NCBI GenBank assembly: GCA_007128135.1
Contig: SKYA01000068.1
Coordinates: 1-64,000 of the forward strand
Direction: 5' to 3'
DNA: 64,000 nucleotides
DNA from: Paracoccaceae bacterium
GTDB lineage: Bacteria; Pseudomonadota; Alphaproteobacteria; Rhodobacterales; Rhodobacteraceae
The position numbers and the translations under genes are program-made. Positions 41,608-51,347 of this stretch are shown here, piece after piece (position 1 is the first letter of the stretch; each line of letters opens with the position of its first letter). Below the pieces are notes generated by a model that worked only from the letters and a program-made list of their open reading frames with translations, did no database searches and was not told where the DNA came from.

Positions 41608-42513
41608 CTACTCGGCCATCTGCAGGCGCCGCGCTCGGTCGCGCTGGTTGACCCAGTCCGCCAGCCGCGCCATCGGAATCGTGGCCAGCAGGAACAAAAG
41701 CGCCGCCACGATCAGGGACGAGTAGTTGAAGGTCGTGGCCGTGTAGATCTGCGCTTCGCGCACCGCGTCGCGCACCCCGATGACGGACAGGAGCGCCACA
41801 TCCTTCTGCAGCGCGACCACGATATTCATCAGCGCAGGCAGCACGTTGCGCAACGCTTGTGGCAGGATGGCGTAGATCAGCGTCTGCCATTCGCTCAGGC
41901 CCAGCGACTTGGCGGCCGCTCGCTGGCCCTCATGCACGGCATCAATGCCCGAGCGGTAGATCTCGGCCACATAGGCGGAATAGGATAGCACCATCGCGAC
42001 CCCGCCCCAGAACAGGCCCGAATTCGGCAGGCCGGGGATGCTCAGCGCCGGGATCCCGAAGCCGAACAGGATCACCAGCAAGAGCGCAGGCAGACCTCGG
42101 AACACGTCGATATAAACCACCACCATCAGCCGGAAGGGCGCAAAGACCGGCCCGCGCAATGACCGCACCACCGCCAGAACCAGGGCCCAGACCCCGATAC
42201 AGGCCAGCGCGATCAGCCAGACCTGCAGATTGGTCAGGAACCCTTGCGCCACGCGCGGGGCGGCTGCGATCATATGGTCGATATTGAAGAATTGCGCCTT
42301 GATGCGCGGCCACTGCTCGGCGCTGGTGATCAACCAGTAAAGCGCGCCGAACACCACGATGATCGAGGCCGAGGAAATCAACCCCGGCGCCAGTGCTGCG
42401 CGCCAGTCGAAGGCCCGCTTGCGCGGGGGCGGAGGCGGGCCATCGGGCGCTGGGCGCACCCCGCACGACCCGGTGCGCGCATTGGCCCCGGGCTGGGGGT
42501 CTGTTGCCGTCAT
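41608..42513 (-). CDS. Polar amino acid ABC transporter permease
   Basis: VVYIDVFRGLPALLLVILFGFGIP...LSYSAYVAEIYRSGIDAVHEGQRAAAKSLGLSEWQTLIYAILPQALRNVLPALMN: HisM/GlnP family. Confidence 0.92.
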   Translation of the reverse strand: MTATDPQPGANARTGSCGVRPAPDGPPPPPRKRAFDWRAALAPGLISSASIIVVFGALYWLITSAEQWPRIKAQFFNIDHMIAAAPRVAQGFLTNLQVWLIALACIGVWALVLAVVRSLRGPVFAPFRLMVVVYIDVFRGLPALLLVILFGFGIPALSIPGLPNSGLFWGGVAMVLSYSAYVAEIYRSGIDAVHEGQRAAAKSLGLSEWQTLIYAILPQALRNVLPALMNIVVALQKDVALLSVIGVRDAVREAQIYTATTFNYSSLIVAALLFLLATIPMARLADWVNQRDRARRLQMAE

Positions 42514-42522
42514 CCGCCTGGA

Positions 42523-43344
42523 TTATTCCGTGATGACCGGCAGATCAGGATCAGCCACCAGCCATGTCGAGACCAGATCACGCACCACGCCACGCTCGAT
42601 CAGCGCAGACAGCGCCTCGTCCACCCATTCGACCAGCGGGTTGTCTTTCTGAAACAGCAGCCCGTGCCCGAGGTCGTTTTCATCTGCGGGCAGGATGGCG
42701 ACAATATCGGCGTCGGAAATCTGGACAGCGGTAGCAAACAGAGCTGTCGGCAGGGCCGCGAGCGTGGCATCGATCTGACCGGCCAGCATTGCCTGGAACA
42801 CCCCGATCTGGTCGTCATAGACGGCTGCATCCTGCACACCGATGATGTTTTCCAGATACATCAGATCCGTCGTGCCGATCACGGCACCCCAGCGCGCGCC
42901 GGTCAGATCGGCAAAGCTGCTGGCCCCCTCGACCGCCGATCCGGGCAGCGCGATCACGGCCTTGTCGGGCTGGAAATAGACCTGGCTGAAGCTGACCACT
43001 TCCTTGCGCGGTTCCGTGACCGAGACCTGATTGATGGCAAAGTCGAAATTCTTGGCCCCGGGTGCGATGGTCTGTTCAAACGTGTTGCCAACCCAGACGA
43101 CCTGCTCGGGCGCAAATCCCATCTCGGCGGCCAGCGCATAGATCAGCGCATTCTCGAACCCTTCGCCGCTGGCCGGATCATTGTTCAGCATCCAAGGGGG
43201 ATAGACCGGATCACCCGTGCCTACGGTCAGCTGACCAGCATTCAGCAGGCGCGGATCGTCGGGCGTGCGTTCGGTAGCCTCTGCAGCGGGCACGGTCAGG
43301 CCAAGGGCAAGCAGAGCGGCCAGAATGGAGCGGAATGTGGTCAT
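42523..43344 (-). CDS. Polar amino acid ABC transporter substrate-binding protein
   Basis: Signal peptide MTTFRSILAALLALGLTVPAAEA; LTVGTGDPVYPPWMLNNDPASGEGFENALIYALAAEMGF: SBP_bac_3-like. Confidence 0.9.
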   Translation of the reverse strand: MTTFRSILAALLALGLTVPAAEATERTPDDPRLLNAGQLTVGTGDPVYPPWMLNNDPASGEGFENALIYALAAEMGFAPEQVVWVGNTFEQTIAPGAKNFDFAINQVSVTEPRKEVVSFSQVYFQPDKAVIALPGSAVEGASSFADLTGARWGAVIGTTDLMYLENIIGVQDAAVYDDQIGVFQAMLAGQIDATLAALPTALFATAVQISDADIVAILPADENDLGHGLLFQKDNPLVEWVDEALSALIERGVVRDLVSTWLVADPDLPVITE

Positions 43345-43714
43345 GGCGTCCTCTCTGTTAACCGACATTCCCCAAATGGACTGCGGCTGGATGAAAAACT
43401 CGCCTGATCTTGGCGATTGATCAAGTGTTTTTCGCTCCGAGGGGCATCCGCGACCGGCGAGCGCCCCGAGAAGGGCAGACTGGGCCGTCACCCTTCATTG
43501 CCATGGACCGCCAGCCCCGGTTCTTCACGCTCCGGACAGAACTGTCGAGCCGCCCTAGTTTGCCTTCTGAGGAGCTCGGCAGGTTTCGGCAAGCATCCCG
43601 TCGCGCCTTTCATCACTGCAGAAGGGTACGGGAAATTCCTTGCGCAATCGGGCTCGGGCCGCAACTGAATCAAGGTTCAGTGGCAGGTCTGTCGATTATC
43701 GCTGGTTCAACTCG

Positions 43715-43825
43715 TTGTAGGTGTTTGATCCCATGGTTTGATGGTGCGATCCTTTCTCAGGAATGGAAGGAAGCATTCTGGGACAGGTTCGTCACGGGAG
43801 CGCCACGACCACGCGCGCAGGACCG
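43715..43825 (+). mobile_element. Fragment of the 5' end of an IS481-like transposase gene
   Basis: Translation ILGQVRHGSATTTRA resembles the N-terminus (MGQVxHGSATTT...) typical of one IS481-like transposase group; preceded by TGTAGGTGTTTGATCCCATGGTTTGATG, possibly an IS end. Homology break at ~43825. Confidence 0.45.
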
Positions 43826-44446
43826 AGAGCGATGCCGAGGCAATTCTGGAGGCAAATGGCTTTGCATGCCACCCTGGCCCTCGAGCCCGCACCGATCCTG
43901 TTGTCCTGTCGATCATCACGGCCGCTTTGCGGGGGCCTTTCCTGCTATCCATGCCATATAGCAAGGACCATGAAACAGATGCCCGACCGCGGCTGATCAA
44001 GCCATATGGCTTGCTGCTGGGAATCCGCCGGTATCTTGTTGCCAGGGTCGTTGGTGACAGCGGTCGGATGCGTCACTTTCGGCTTGCCCGGATCACCTCG
44101 ATCAACATTGAAGCCAGATCCCTGTTTTGCGTGATCCGGACTTAACCTGGAAGACCACGCGGTACTCGCTTTCGGGTCCTTTCAGTCCGATGCAGAATAC
44201 GCCGAGGTCGTGTGGCGCTTCCGGCCGGATGCATCGGCGGTAGCGCGCGAATTTGTGTTCCACCCCCGGCAGTAACTCACCCAAGGGGCCGATGGATCAC
44301 TTTTGGTAAGGTTTCGGGCATCAGGCCACCTTGAAATGGCGTGCCATCTGTATCGCTGGGGTGAGACTGTCGAGGTGCTGGAGCCAGAGGCGCCGAGGCT
44401 GTTGGTGCATCAGCACCGGAGGGCAGATTTCAGCGCGTTGCCATGA
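43826..44446 (+). pseudogene. WYL-domain transcriptional regulator, N-terminally truncated, frameshifted and with an in-frame stop
   Basis: RRTESDAEAILEANGFACHPGPRARTDP...LIKPYGLLLGIRRYLVARVVGDSGRMRHFRLARITSINIEARSLF, frameshift near 44125, LNLEDHAVLAFGSFQSDAEYAEVVWRFRPDASAVAREFVFHPRQ, TAA at 44273-44275, then in frame LTQGADGSLLVRFRASGHLEMACHLYRWGETVEVLEPEAPRLLVHQHRRADFSALP*. Confidence 0.8.
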
Positions 44447-44618
44447 TATCTCGTGCGTCAGACTTGCGACCCCGGAAGCATTCCAGGCTGCGATCTTTGA
44501 CCTGCCCCCTGGAAGTTCGCTCTCTATCCTGCATTTCATGAGTCGCGAAGAACGCGACCACCATGAGCGTTGCCATCAGGATCGACTCGCAAAGCCACCA
44601 TGCGCGACCGTCTCTGAA

Positions 44619-44815
44619 TCACAGACCCAGACCTGCCGTGATGTAGGCGAAACCCGCAAGAAAATTGAACCCCCGAACGAACGGCACAGCCGCGCCCATG
44701 TCCGCGCTGCCAAACAGCGCCATGCCGACGGAAACAACGGTGAGCACGCCAAACAAGAAGGCGGCGACCGTAACTGCCAGGACGGGACGGGACGGGCGAG
44801 CACGCTGTCAGGCAT
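44619..44815 (-). pseudogene. Small integral membrane protein gene, frameshifted at a GACGG repeat
   Basis: ATG at 44815 overlaps the tetR stop (ATGCCTGA). Removing one 5-bp unit gives MPDSVLARPVLAVTVAAFLFGVLTVVSVGMALFGSADMGAAVPFVRGFNFLAGFAYITAGLGL, ending at TGA 44619-44621; the frame stays open beyond with another hydrophobic stretch (WWLCESILMATLMVVAFFATHEMQ). Confidence 0.6.
44781..44796. repeat. Pentanucleotide tandem repeat (GACGG)3
   Basis: GACGGGACGGGACGGG inside the membrane-protein reading frame. Confidence 0.7.
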
Positions 44816-45422
44816 TGGGCTTCTCACTTGTCATCAAGGATAGCTGGATCTCGAACAGACGCGCGCCTTCCTCCTCCAGTCCAAAATCCCGTGCGCCAAG
44901 GCTCCAGCGGATGGCAAGTGCCTGAACGAGCGAGGTCAGCAACACGGCGGCGTCTGTCGGAGACAGGCCGGGGCGCAGGCGTGCTTCGCGCTGCATCTGT
45001 GTCAGCGCCGCCACCAGATAGCCCTGAAACGCAGCTAACTTGGTGCGGAAGGCATCGCGCAGAGCGGGGTTGTCGATATTGAGCTCGCGCGAATGCAGCA
45101 CCATCGGAAGCGAAGGCGTGGCCGAGATCTGGTGTAATTGCGCACGGATCAGCGCGCGCAGCCTTGCCTCGGGCGTGTCGGCCATCGCCAGCGCGTGATC
45201 CCATGCCGCGTTCAGGCGGCGAGACACATCCTCGGCGACAGCCAGCCACAGCGCCTGCTTCGTGGGAAAGTGACGAAAGATCCCCGGCTGTGACAGCCCG
45301 ACCGCTTGGGCGATGTCATTGGTCGTCATCCGGTCAGGGCCCAACCGGTCGGACAGATACAGACAGGCAGCGATGATTTCGGCCTTGCGGTTCGGGGCGG
45401 ATTTGCGTGCCAGTTCATTCAC
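44808..45422 (-). CDS. TetR/AcrR-family transcriptional regulator
   Basis: KAEIIAACLYLSDRLGPDRMTTNDIAQAVGLSQPGIFRHFPTKQALWLAVAEDVSRRL; divergent from an RND efflux operon. Confidence 0.9.
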   Translation of the reverse strand: MNELARKSAPNRKAEIIAACLYLSDRLGPDRMTTNDIAQAVGLSQPGIFRHFPTKQALWLAVAEDVSRRLNAAWDHALAMADTPEARLRALIRAQLHQISATPSLPMVLHSRELNIDNPALRDAFRTKLAAFQGYLVAALTQMQREARLRPGLSPTDAAVLLTSLVQALAIRWSLGARDFGLEEEGARLFEIQLSLMTSEKPNA

Positions 45423-45509
45423 TCCAGGTTAGTGAGTGATTGCTAATTTACTCTGCCCGGTGTAAAAGTCAAACTGCTCACATTTCCGCGCCCTGGAAGG
45501 AGTTTCGTA

Positions 45510-46811
45510 ATGCCTCGCCTAGACGCTCTCTGGGCCGTTCCACCCATTGTTCTTGGGGGGATCGTTGCGTTCTGGATGATATCAGGCGCAACCGGCCCCG
45601 TGCAGCAGGCAACGCCTCCCGCCGGTCTGGCCGTGCGCGTGGCCCCGGTCACAGAGCAGGTGATCACGCCTGCCGCCCATGGCTGGGGCAATGTGCGCGC
45701 GGCCGAACGCTGGACTGCCGTGGCCGAGGTGCGTGGCCAGGTGATCTGGCGCCATGCCGACCTCGAGCCCGGCAAGATGATTACGGCGGGCACCCGGCTG
45801 CTGGAGATTGACCCCGGCGACTACCTGCTGGCGATCACCCAGGCCGAAGCCGATCTGGCTGCCTTTGCCGCCGAGGCCAGCCAGATTGACGCCGAGGAAG
45901 CAAACACCGGCCGTATCCTTGCACTGGAAGAGGCGCGGCTGGCCCTGTCCGAATCCGATCTGACGCGGGTGCGCGAACTGGTGGCGCAGGGCACCGCGCC
46001 GCAGTCGCGTGCCGACGAGGCCGAGCGCGCAACGCTTCTGGCGCGCCGCACCGTGGTAGAGCTGCAAAACACGCTGGCCCTGATCCCGTCCCGTCTCGAA
46101 CGGCTTGCCGCACAACAGGCCCGCACCGAGGCCACGCTGGCCCGTGCCCGGCGCGATCTGGCGCATACCGTCGTGTCGGCACCCTTTGATCTGCGCGTGA
46201 CCTCGGTTCAGATCGAACGGTTTCAGGTCGTTGCCACCGGCCAGCCCCTTCTGGCCGGGGACAGTATTGCGCGCGCCGAGGTGGTGCTTCAGGTGCCCAC
46301 CGACACCTTCAGCCGGCTGGTACAGGGGCTTGCGCCGAACGGCGACATGCTGGCGGCCATGCGTGATACCCCGTCAACCATGATTGCGGCAGAGCTGCGC
46401 CAGCTTTCCGATCCCGGGCAGGTCTGGCATGGCACGGTGACACGCATCGACGGCGGACTGGATCCGCGCGCCCGGACCGTTCCGGTGGTGGTCTCGGTGG
46501 ATGATCCCTATGCCGGTGCCGCGCCGCCGCTGCGTCTGCCGCTGGTCCCCAACATGCAGGTCGCGATCACATTGACCGGTTTGCCAATGCCCGCGCAGGT
46601 GGTGATCCCCGAGGCGGCGCTGCACGGCACACTGGTCTATCTGGTCGATCCCGATGACAGGCTGGAACTGCGCCCGGTCACAACGCTGTTCCGACAGGAC
46701 GGGCTGGCGGTAATCGACGTAGGGCTGGAACCGGGCGAATGGCTGATCCTTGACGACATCACCCCGGCACTGCCGGGTCTGCGCCTGACGCCAATCGAGG
46801 CGGCGCGATGA
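45510..46811 (+). CDS. RND efflux periplasmic adaptor (HlyD/MFP family)
   Basis: LAVRVAPVTEQVITPAAHGWGNVRAAERWTAVAEVRGQVIWRHADLEPGKMITAGTRLLEIDPGDYLLAITQAEADLAAFAAEASQ.... Confidence 0.9.
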   Translation: MPRLDALWAVPPIVLGGIVAFWMISGATGPVQQATPPAGLAVRVAPVTEQVITPAAHGWGNVRAAERWTAVAEVRGQVIWRHADLEPGKMITAGTRLLEIDPGDYLLAITQAEADLAAFAAEASQIDAEEANTGRILALEEARLALSESDLTRVRELVAQGTAPQSRADEAERATLLARRTVVELQNTLALIPSRLERLAAQQARTEATLARARRDLAHTVVSAPFDLRVTSVQIERFQVVATGQPLLAGDSIARAEVVLQVPTDTFSRLVQGLAPNGDMLAAMRDTPSTMIAAELRQLSDPGQVWHGTVTRIDGGLDPRARTVPVVVSVDDPYAGAAPPLRLPLVPNMQVAITLTGLPMPAQVVIPEAALHGTLVYLVDPDDRLELRPVTTLFRQDGLAVIDVGLEPGEWLILDDITPALPGLRLTPIEAAR

Positions 46812-49800
46812 TCCGCTGGTTCACCGGGCATCCGACAGCGGCAAACCTGCTGCTGGTGCTGTTCATCGCCGCAGGCGTCATTGCCGCGCCGATGCTCAAC
46901 CGCGAGACCTTCCCTGATTTCCGCCCCACCGAGGCCGAAATCATCGTGCCCCATCGCGGCGCGGCGGCCGCCGATGTCGAAGATGCGATCTGTCGTCCCC
47001 TGTGGGACGCCTTGCAGGGCGTCGAGGGGCTACGCGACCTGGCCTGCACCGCGCAGGACAACCGCGCGCGCGCCGTGGCCACACTGCGCGCCGGTGGCGA
47101 CGCCTTGCGCTTTGTCAACGAGTTGCGCACCGAAGTGGCCGCCATTGACCGCCTGCCCGAACGCGCCGACCCGCCCGTCGTGCGCGAATTGCACCGCACC
47201 GATCCGGTGGCCACCGTGGCCATTCACGGCACAGCACCGCTGCGCGAACTGGATCTCTATGCCAAGACTCTTGCCGACCGGCTGGCGGCATTGCCCGGTG
47301 TGGCGCGGGTGGGCCGGTCGGGCATCGGAGCGCGCACCATCCGCATCGAGGCATCGCGCGGCGTGATGGACAGCCACGGGATGACCCCCTCCGCGCTGGC
47401 TGCCGTGCTGGCCGCGCAAAGCCTTGATCTGCCCGCAGGCACCCTTGAAACCCCGTCCGCCGCTCTGACGCTGCGCTTTACCGAGGAGCGGCGCAGCATC
47501 GCCGAACTTGCCGCGATCCCGGTGCTCAGCCTGTCAGATGGCGCAACCCTCACGCTGGGCGAGATCGCGACACTGTCCGAAACCTTCTCCCCGCCCGAGG
47601 ACCGCGCCTTCATCGATGGCGCGCCAGCGATCCTGCTCGAGGTGCAAAAGGCCCTCGATGCCGACGCGCTGCGCGCGCTCGATGCAATGACGGCGCTCGT
47701 TGCCGCAGAGACCGCACACCTGCCCGATAGCGTGACGGTCGAAGTGGTGCAGGACATGACTTCGATCGTGCGCGACCGTCTGTCGATGCTGGTCAGGAAC
47801 GGGTTGATCGGATTCGTGCTGGTTGTCGCAGTGATGACCCTGTTCTTCCGCCCGACCTTCGCGATATGGGCCGCGATGGGTCTGCCGGTGGCCTTTCTGG
47901 GGGCCTCGGTCTGGATGGCGCTGACCGGGCTCAGCCTGAACATGATGACGCTGGTCGCGCTATTGATGGCGATCGGTATCGTGATGGACGATTCCATTGT
48001 CCTGTCCGAGTCCATTGCGGTTCACGCGAAGGATGAGGTCAGCGTCGAGACCGTCACGCGCGGGGTGATGGCGGTGATGCCAGGGGTGATGGCCTCGTTC
48101 CTGACAACGGCGGCGATCTTTCTGCCGCTCTCCTTTCTGGCCGGCGATCTGGGCAAGGTTCTGCAGGTATTGCCGGTGGTGCTGCTGGCGGCGCTGGCAG
48201 CCAGTCTGATCGAGGCGTTTCTGATCCTGCCGCATCACCTCAAGAGCGGGCTGGCACGGGCGGGCGCGGTGCCCGGCAGGTTCCGGGCGGCGTTCGATAC
48301 CGGGTTCGACCGGCTGCGCGAGGGGGTGGTGGGGCGGTTCGCCGACCTTGCCATTGCCTGGCGTTGGCTGGTGGCGGGGATGGTAATGGCGGCGCTGATC
48401 GTCACGGTGGGGGCGATGGCGGGCGGCGTGGTCAAGCGTGAAGCCATGCCCGAAATCGATGGTGACGTCCTGGAGGCGCGCATCCTCATGCCCGCTGGCA
48501 CCCCGTTGGCCCGGACCGAGCAAGCCGTGGCCCAGGTCGAGGTCGCGCTGGCTCGTGTCAGCGAGCGGCTGACGTCCGCGCAACCCGGGGCGCAACCGCT
48601 GGTGCGCCGGACAATCACCCGGCTGGGCCGCAATCTGTCGGCGGGCGAAAGCGGGCCGCATGTGGCAACCGTCGCCGCCGACCTGCTGGGCGCTGAAATC
48701 CGCACCACCACGCTGGACGCCCTGATCGCCGAATGGCGCGCCGAGATCGGGCCGCTGCCGGGCGCCACCTCGCTGATTCTGACCGAGCCCGGCATCGGCC
48801 CGCAAGGTATCGCGGTTGAACTGCGGCTGTTTCACGAGGATCTGGCGGTGCTCGATGACGCGGCGCGCGCCACACTGGCCGAGATGGAACGCTGGGTCGG
48901 CATTCGCAACGCGATGATCGATCTCCGACAGGGCCGCCAGGAACTGCGATTGCGGCTTGCCACGGGCGCGCATGCGCTTGGCCTGACCGCGGCGGATGTG
49001 GCGGGTCAATTGCGTGCGGGTTTTCTGGGCACGCAACTGACGGAGCTGCGCGAGGGCACCGTCTCCACCGAGGTCGAAGTGATCCTTGCGGACAGCGACC
49101 GCGCAGCGCTCGCCGATCTGCAGGATTTCTCCCTGTCGCTGCCCGATGGCGGCAGCGTGCCGCTGGCCAGCATCGCGTCGATCGAGCAGGCGCGCGGCTG
49201 GGCGGCGATCACCCATCGCAATGGCGCGCGTGTCGTCACGGTTCAGGCCGATGTTGATACCCGCCTTGGCAATGCCGATGCGATCACCAGCCGTATGGCA
49301 GCGGGCTTCCTGCCAGAACTCGCGGCCTCAATGCCGGGGCTGCGCTTCGAGATCGGCGGGCAGGCAGCCAATTCGGCCGAAACAGTGATCTCTATCCTGC
49401 GGGGCTTCCTGATCGGGCTGGTGGGTGTCTATATCGTGCTGTCCTTCCAGTTCCGCAGCTATCTTGAGCCGATCATCGTCATGGTTTCGATTCCGCTCGC
49501 CTTTGTCGGGGTTATCTGGGGGCATGTTCTGACGGGCTATGACATCTCCATGCCCTCGCTGGTAGGCGCGGCCTCACTGGCGGGGATCGTCGTGAACAAC
49601 GCCATCCTGCTGGTGCTGGTTATCAAGGAGCGCGCGGCTGATGGCATGGCGGTTGCCCAAGCTGCAGGTCACGCGGTGCGCGCCCGGTTCCGGCCGATAT
49701 TCGTCTCGGTCTCGACCACGATCATCGGCATGGCGCCACTTCTGGCCGAGGGCTCGACCCAGGCGCAAACCCTCAAACCGCTGGTCATCGCCGTGGTCTT

Positions 49801-49909
49801 CGGCCTGCTGGCCTCGACGGTACTGGTGCTGGTGGTGATCCCGTCGCTCTACGCGATCATAGACGACATACGACCAAGCAAGCGATCGCCGGCGCAACAG
49901 GCATCATGA
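46808..49909 (+). CDS. RND efflux permease (AcrB/AcrD/AcrF family)
   Basis: 1033 aa; MIRWFTGHPTAANLLLVLFIAAGVIAAPMLNRETFPDF...LNMMTLVALLMAIGIVMDDSIVLSESIAVH...GAASLAGIVVNNAILLVLVIKE. Confidence 0.94.
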   Translation: MIRWFTGHPTAANLLLVLFIAAGVIAAPMLNRETFPDFRPTEAEIIVPHRGAAAADVEDAICRPLWDALQGVEGLRDLACTAQDNRARAVATLRAGGDALRFVNELRTEVAAIDRLPERADPPVVRELHRTDPVATVAIHGTAPLRELDLYAKTLADRLAALPGVARVGRSGIGARTIRIEASRGVMDSHGMTPSALAAVLAAQSLDLPAGTLETPSAALTLRFTEERRSIAELAAIPVLSLSDGATLTLGEIATLSETFSPPEDRAFIDGAPAILLEVQKALDADALRALDAMTALVAAETAHLPDSVTVEVVQDMTSIVRDRLSMLVRNGLIGFVLVVAVMTLFFRPTFAIWAAMGLPVAFLGASVWMALTGLSLNMMTLVALLMAIGIVMDDSIVLSESIAVHAKDEVSVETVTRGVMAVMPGVMASFLTTAAIFLPLSFLAGDLGKVLQVLPVVLLAALAASLIEAFLILPHHLKSGLARAGAVPGRFRAAFDTGFDRLREGVVGRFADLAIAWRWLVAGMVMAALIVTVGAMAGGVVKREAMPEIDGDVLEARILMPAGTPLARTEQAVAQVEVALARVSERLTSAQPGAQPLVRRTITRLGRNLSAGESGPHVATVAADLLGAEIRTTTLDALIAEWRAEIGPLPGATSLILTEPGIGPQGIAVELRLFHEDLAVLDDAARATLAEMERWVGIRNAMIDLRQGRQELRLRLATGAHALGLTAADVAGQLRAGFLGTQLTELREGTVSTEVEVILADSDRAALADLQDFSLSLPDGGSVPLASIASIEQARGWAAITHRNGARVVTVQADVDTRLGNADAITSRMAAGFLPELAASMPGLRFEIGGQAANSAETVISILRGFLIGLVGVYIVLSFQFRSYLEPIIVMVSIPLAFVGVIWGHVLTGYDISMPSLVGAASLAGIVVNNAILLVLVIKERAADGMAVAQAAGHAVRARFRPIFVSVSTTIIGMAPLLAEGSTQAQTLKPLVIAVVFGLLASTVLVLVVIPSLYAIIDDIRPSKRSPAQQAS

Positions 49910-50127
49910 GGCTCCAGCGTGTCAACACCAGTTAGAAGCATATCCTGCTTTTCTGATGTAGTTTTCGCATTCACCGCTTGGCGGCAGAGCCCCCGGTCAG
50001 ACCTACGTCAACCACCGGTGCCCGAAGCGGCGGCGGCGTAACCGAGGCGGAAAACCTCTTGGAAAACGCCCGGAACCTGTTCAGTTCAACCGGACCACCT
50101 CATCGGCGTTCATTCGAGGAAATCCCG

Positions 50128-51333
50128 TCAACTCCCCGGGCGCGCGAGTTTCTCGATTCCCCGGTCGATGGAAACGGCAATGATGAGCAATAGCCCGGTC
50201 ACGATCAGCCGCGCCTCATTGGCGACACCCATCAGGTTCAGCCCATTCGAGACGGTGGCGATAATGAGCGCGCCGAATAGCGCGCCAACCACCATGCCGC
50301 GTCCACCAAACAGGCTGACACCACCGATCACGGCTGCCGCGATGCTCTCCAGAAGAAGCGCACCTCCGCCCACGCCACCGCCCGACGAAACCGACACACC
50401 CAGCGAGCGGGACGCCGAAAGTATGCCACCAAAGGCCGCCATGCTGCCGGCGATTGCAAAGGCAATGATCTTGATCCTGTCCACCTTTATCCCGGCCCGC
50501 CGCGCGGCCTCGGCATTGTTGCCAATCGCATAGAGGTAGGTGCCGAAGCGTGTTTCGGACGTGATGTAGGACATGATCCCCAGCAGGGCGAGGAACAGGA
50601 TGACCGGCATCGGCAGACCACGCTGATTTTCGAGAAACATCAACATGCCGATCAGGAACGCCGCAACGACCACCACCGGCAAAAGCACCCCCCCGTGAAA
50701 CGACGCATCGAGTCCGGCCCGCTGTCGCGCGCGCCATGTCGAGCCCAGAACCAGGGCGAATATCGCGATCGCGCCCAGGATGAGCCCCCAGGCGAGCACA
50801 CCGGTCACATGGGTCGCGGCAAGCTTGTCCACGCCGGAATTCATCAGGTTGTAGCGCCCGGTGCGCGGCAGCAGCAGCAACTGGATCCCGTTCAGCACCA
50901 GCCCGACACCAAGCGTCACCACGAAGGAGGGCACTCCGATCAGCGTTATCCAGCGCCCTGACAACGCGCCGACAAGCCCCCCGAGCGCGACTGCGGCGAG
51001 AATGGCCAGCGGGACCGGCAAGCCGAAGTCCATGACGATCTTGGCCATGAAGACCGAGGCGACGCCCGATATTGCGGCGACCGAGAGGTCGATTTCGCCC
51101 GTGAGAAGCACGAAGACCAGCCCGAGCGCGATGATCCCGGTCACGGTGGATTGCACCATGAGGTTGCTGAGGTTCCGGCTGGTCAGGAACACATCCGACT
51201 GGGTGGCAAAGAAGAAAAACAGCGCCACCAGGCCGATCGCCACGGGCACGAAGCTGAGTTCATTGCCGAGCCGCTCGGTCAGGGTGCGTTTCGGTGTCGC
51301 TGCGGACATGGGCGGGTGGAGTGAATCTGTCAT
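50128..51333 (-). CDS. Sugar-type ABC transporter permease (XylH/RbsC-like)
   Basis: LSNLMVQSTVTGIIALGLVFVLLTGEIDLSVAAISGVASV...RFGTYLYAIGNNAEAARRAGIKVDRIKIIAFAIAGSMAAFGGILSASR. Confidence 0.92.
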   Translation of the reverse strand: MTDSLHPPMSAATPKRTLTERLGNELSFVPVAIGLVALFFFFATQSDVFLTSRNLSNLMVQSTVTGIIALGLVFVLLTGEIDLSVAAISGVASVFMAKIVMDFGLPVPLAILAAVALGGLVGALSGRWITLIGVPSFVVTLGVGLVLNGIQLLLLPRTGRYNLMNSGVDKLAATHVTGVLAWGLILGAIAIFALVLGSTWRARQRAGLDASFHGGVLLPVVVVAAFLIGMLMFLENQRGLPMPVILFLALLGIMSYITSETRFGTYLYAIGNNAEAARRAGIKVDRIKIIAFAIAGSMAAFGGILSASRSLGVSVSSGGGVGGGALLLESIAAAVIGGVSLFGGRGMVVGALFGALIIATVSNGLNLMGVANEARLIVTGLLLIIAVSIDRGIEKLARPGS

Positions 51334-51347
51334 TCCATGTCCTCGCA

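Noticed and set aside
43400-43430. FNR-like box TTGGCGATTGATCAA upstream of the amino acid ABC operon
   Set aside because: Only one half-site fits TTGAT-N4-ATCAA; too weak to call.
47960-49216. 418-aa minus-strand ORF
   Set aside because: Antisense to the RND permease; no domain signature.
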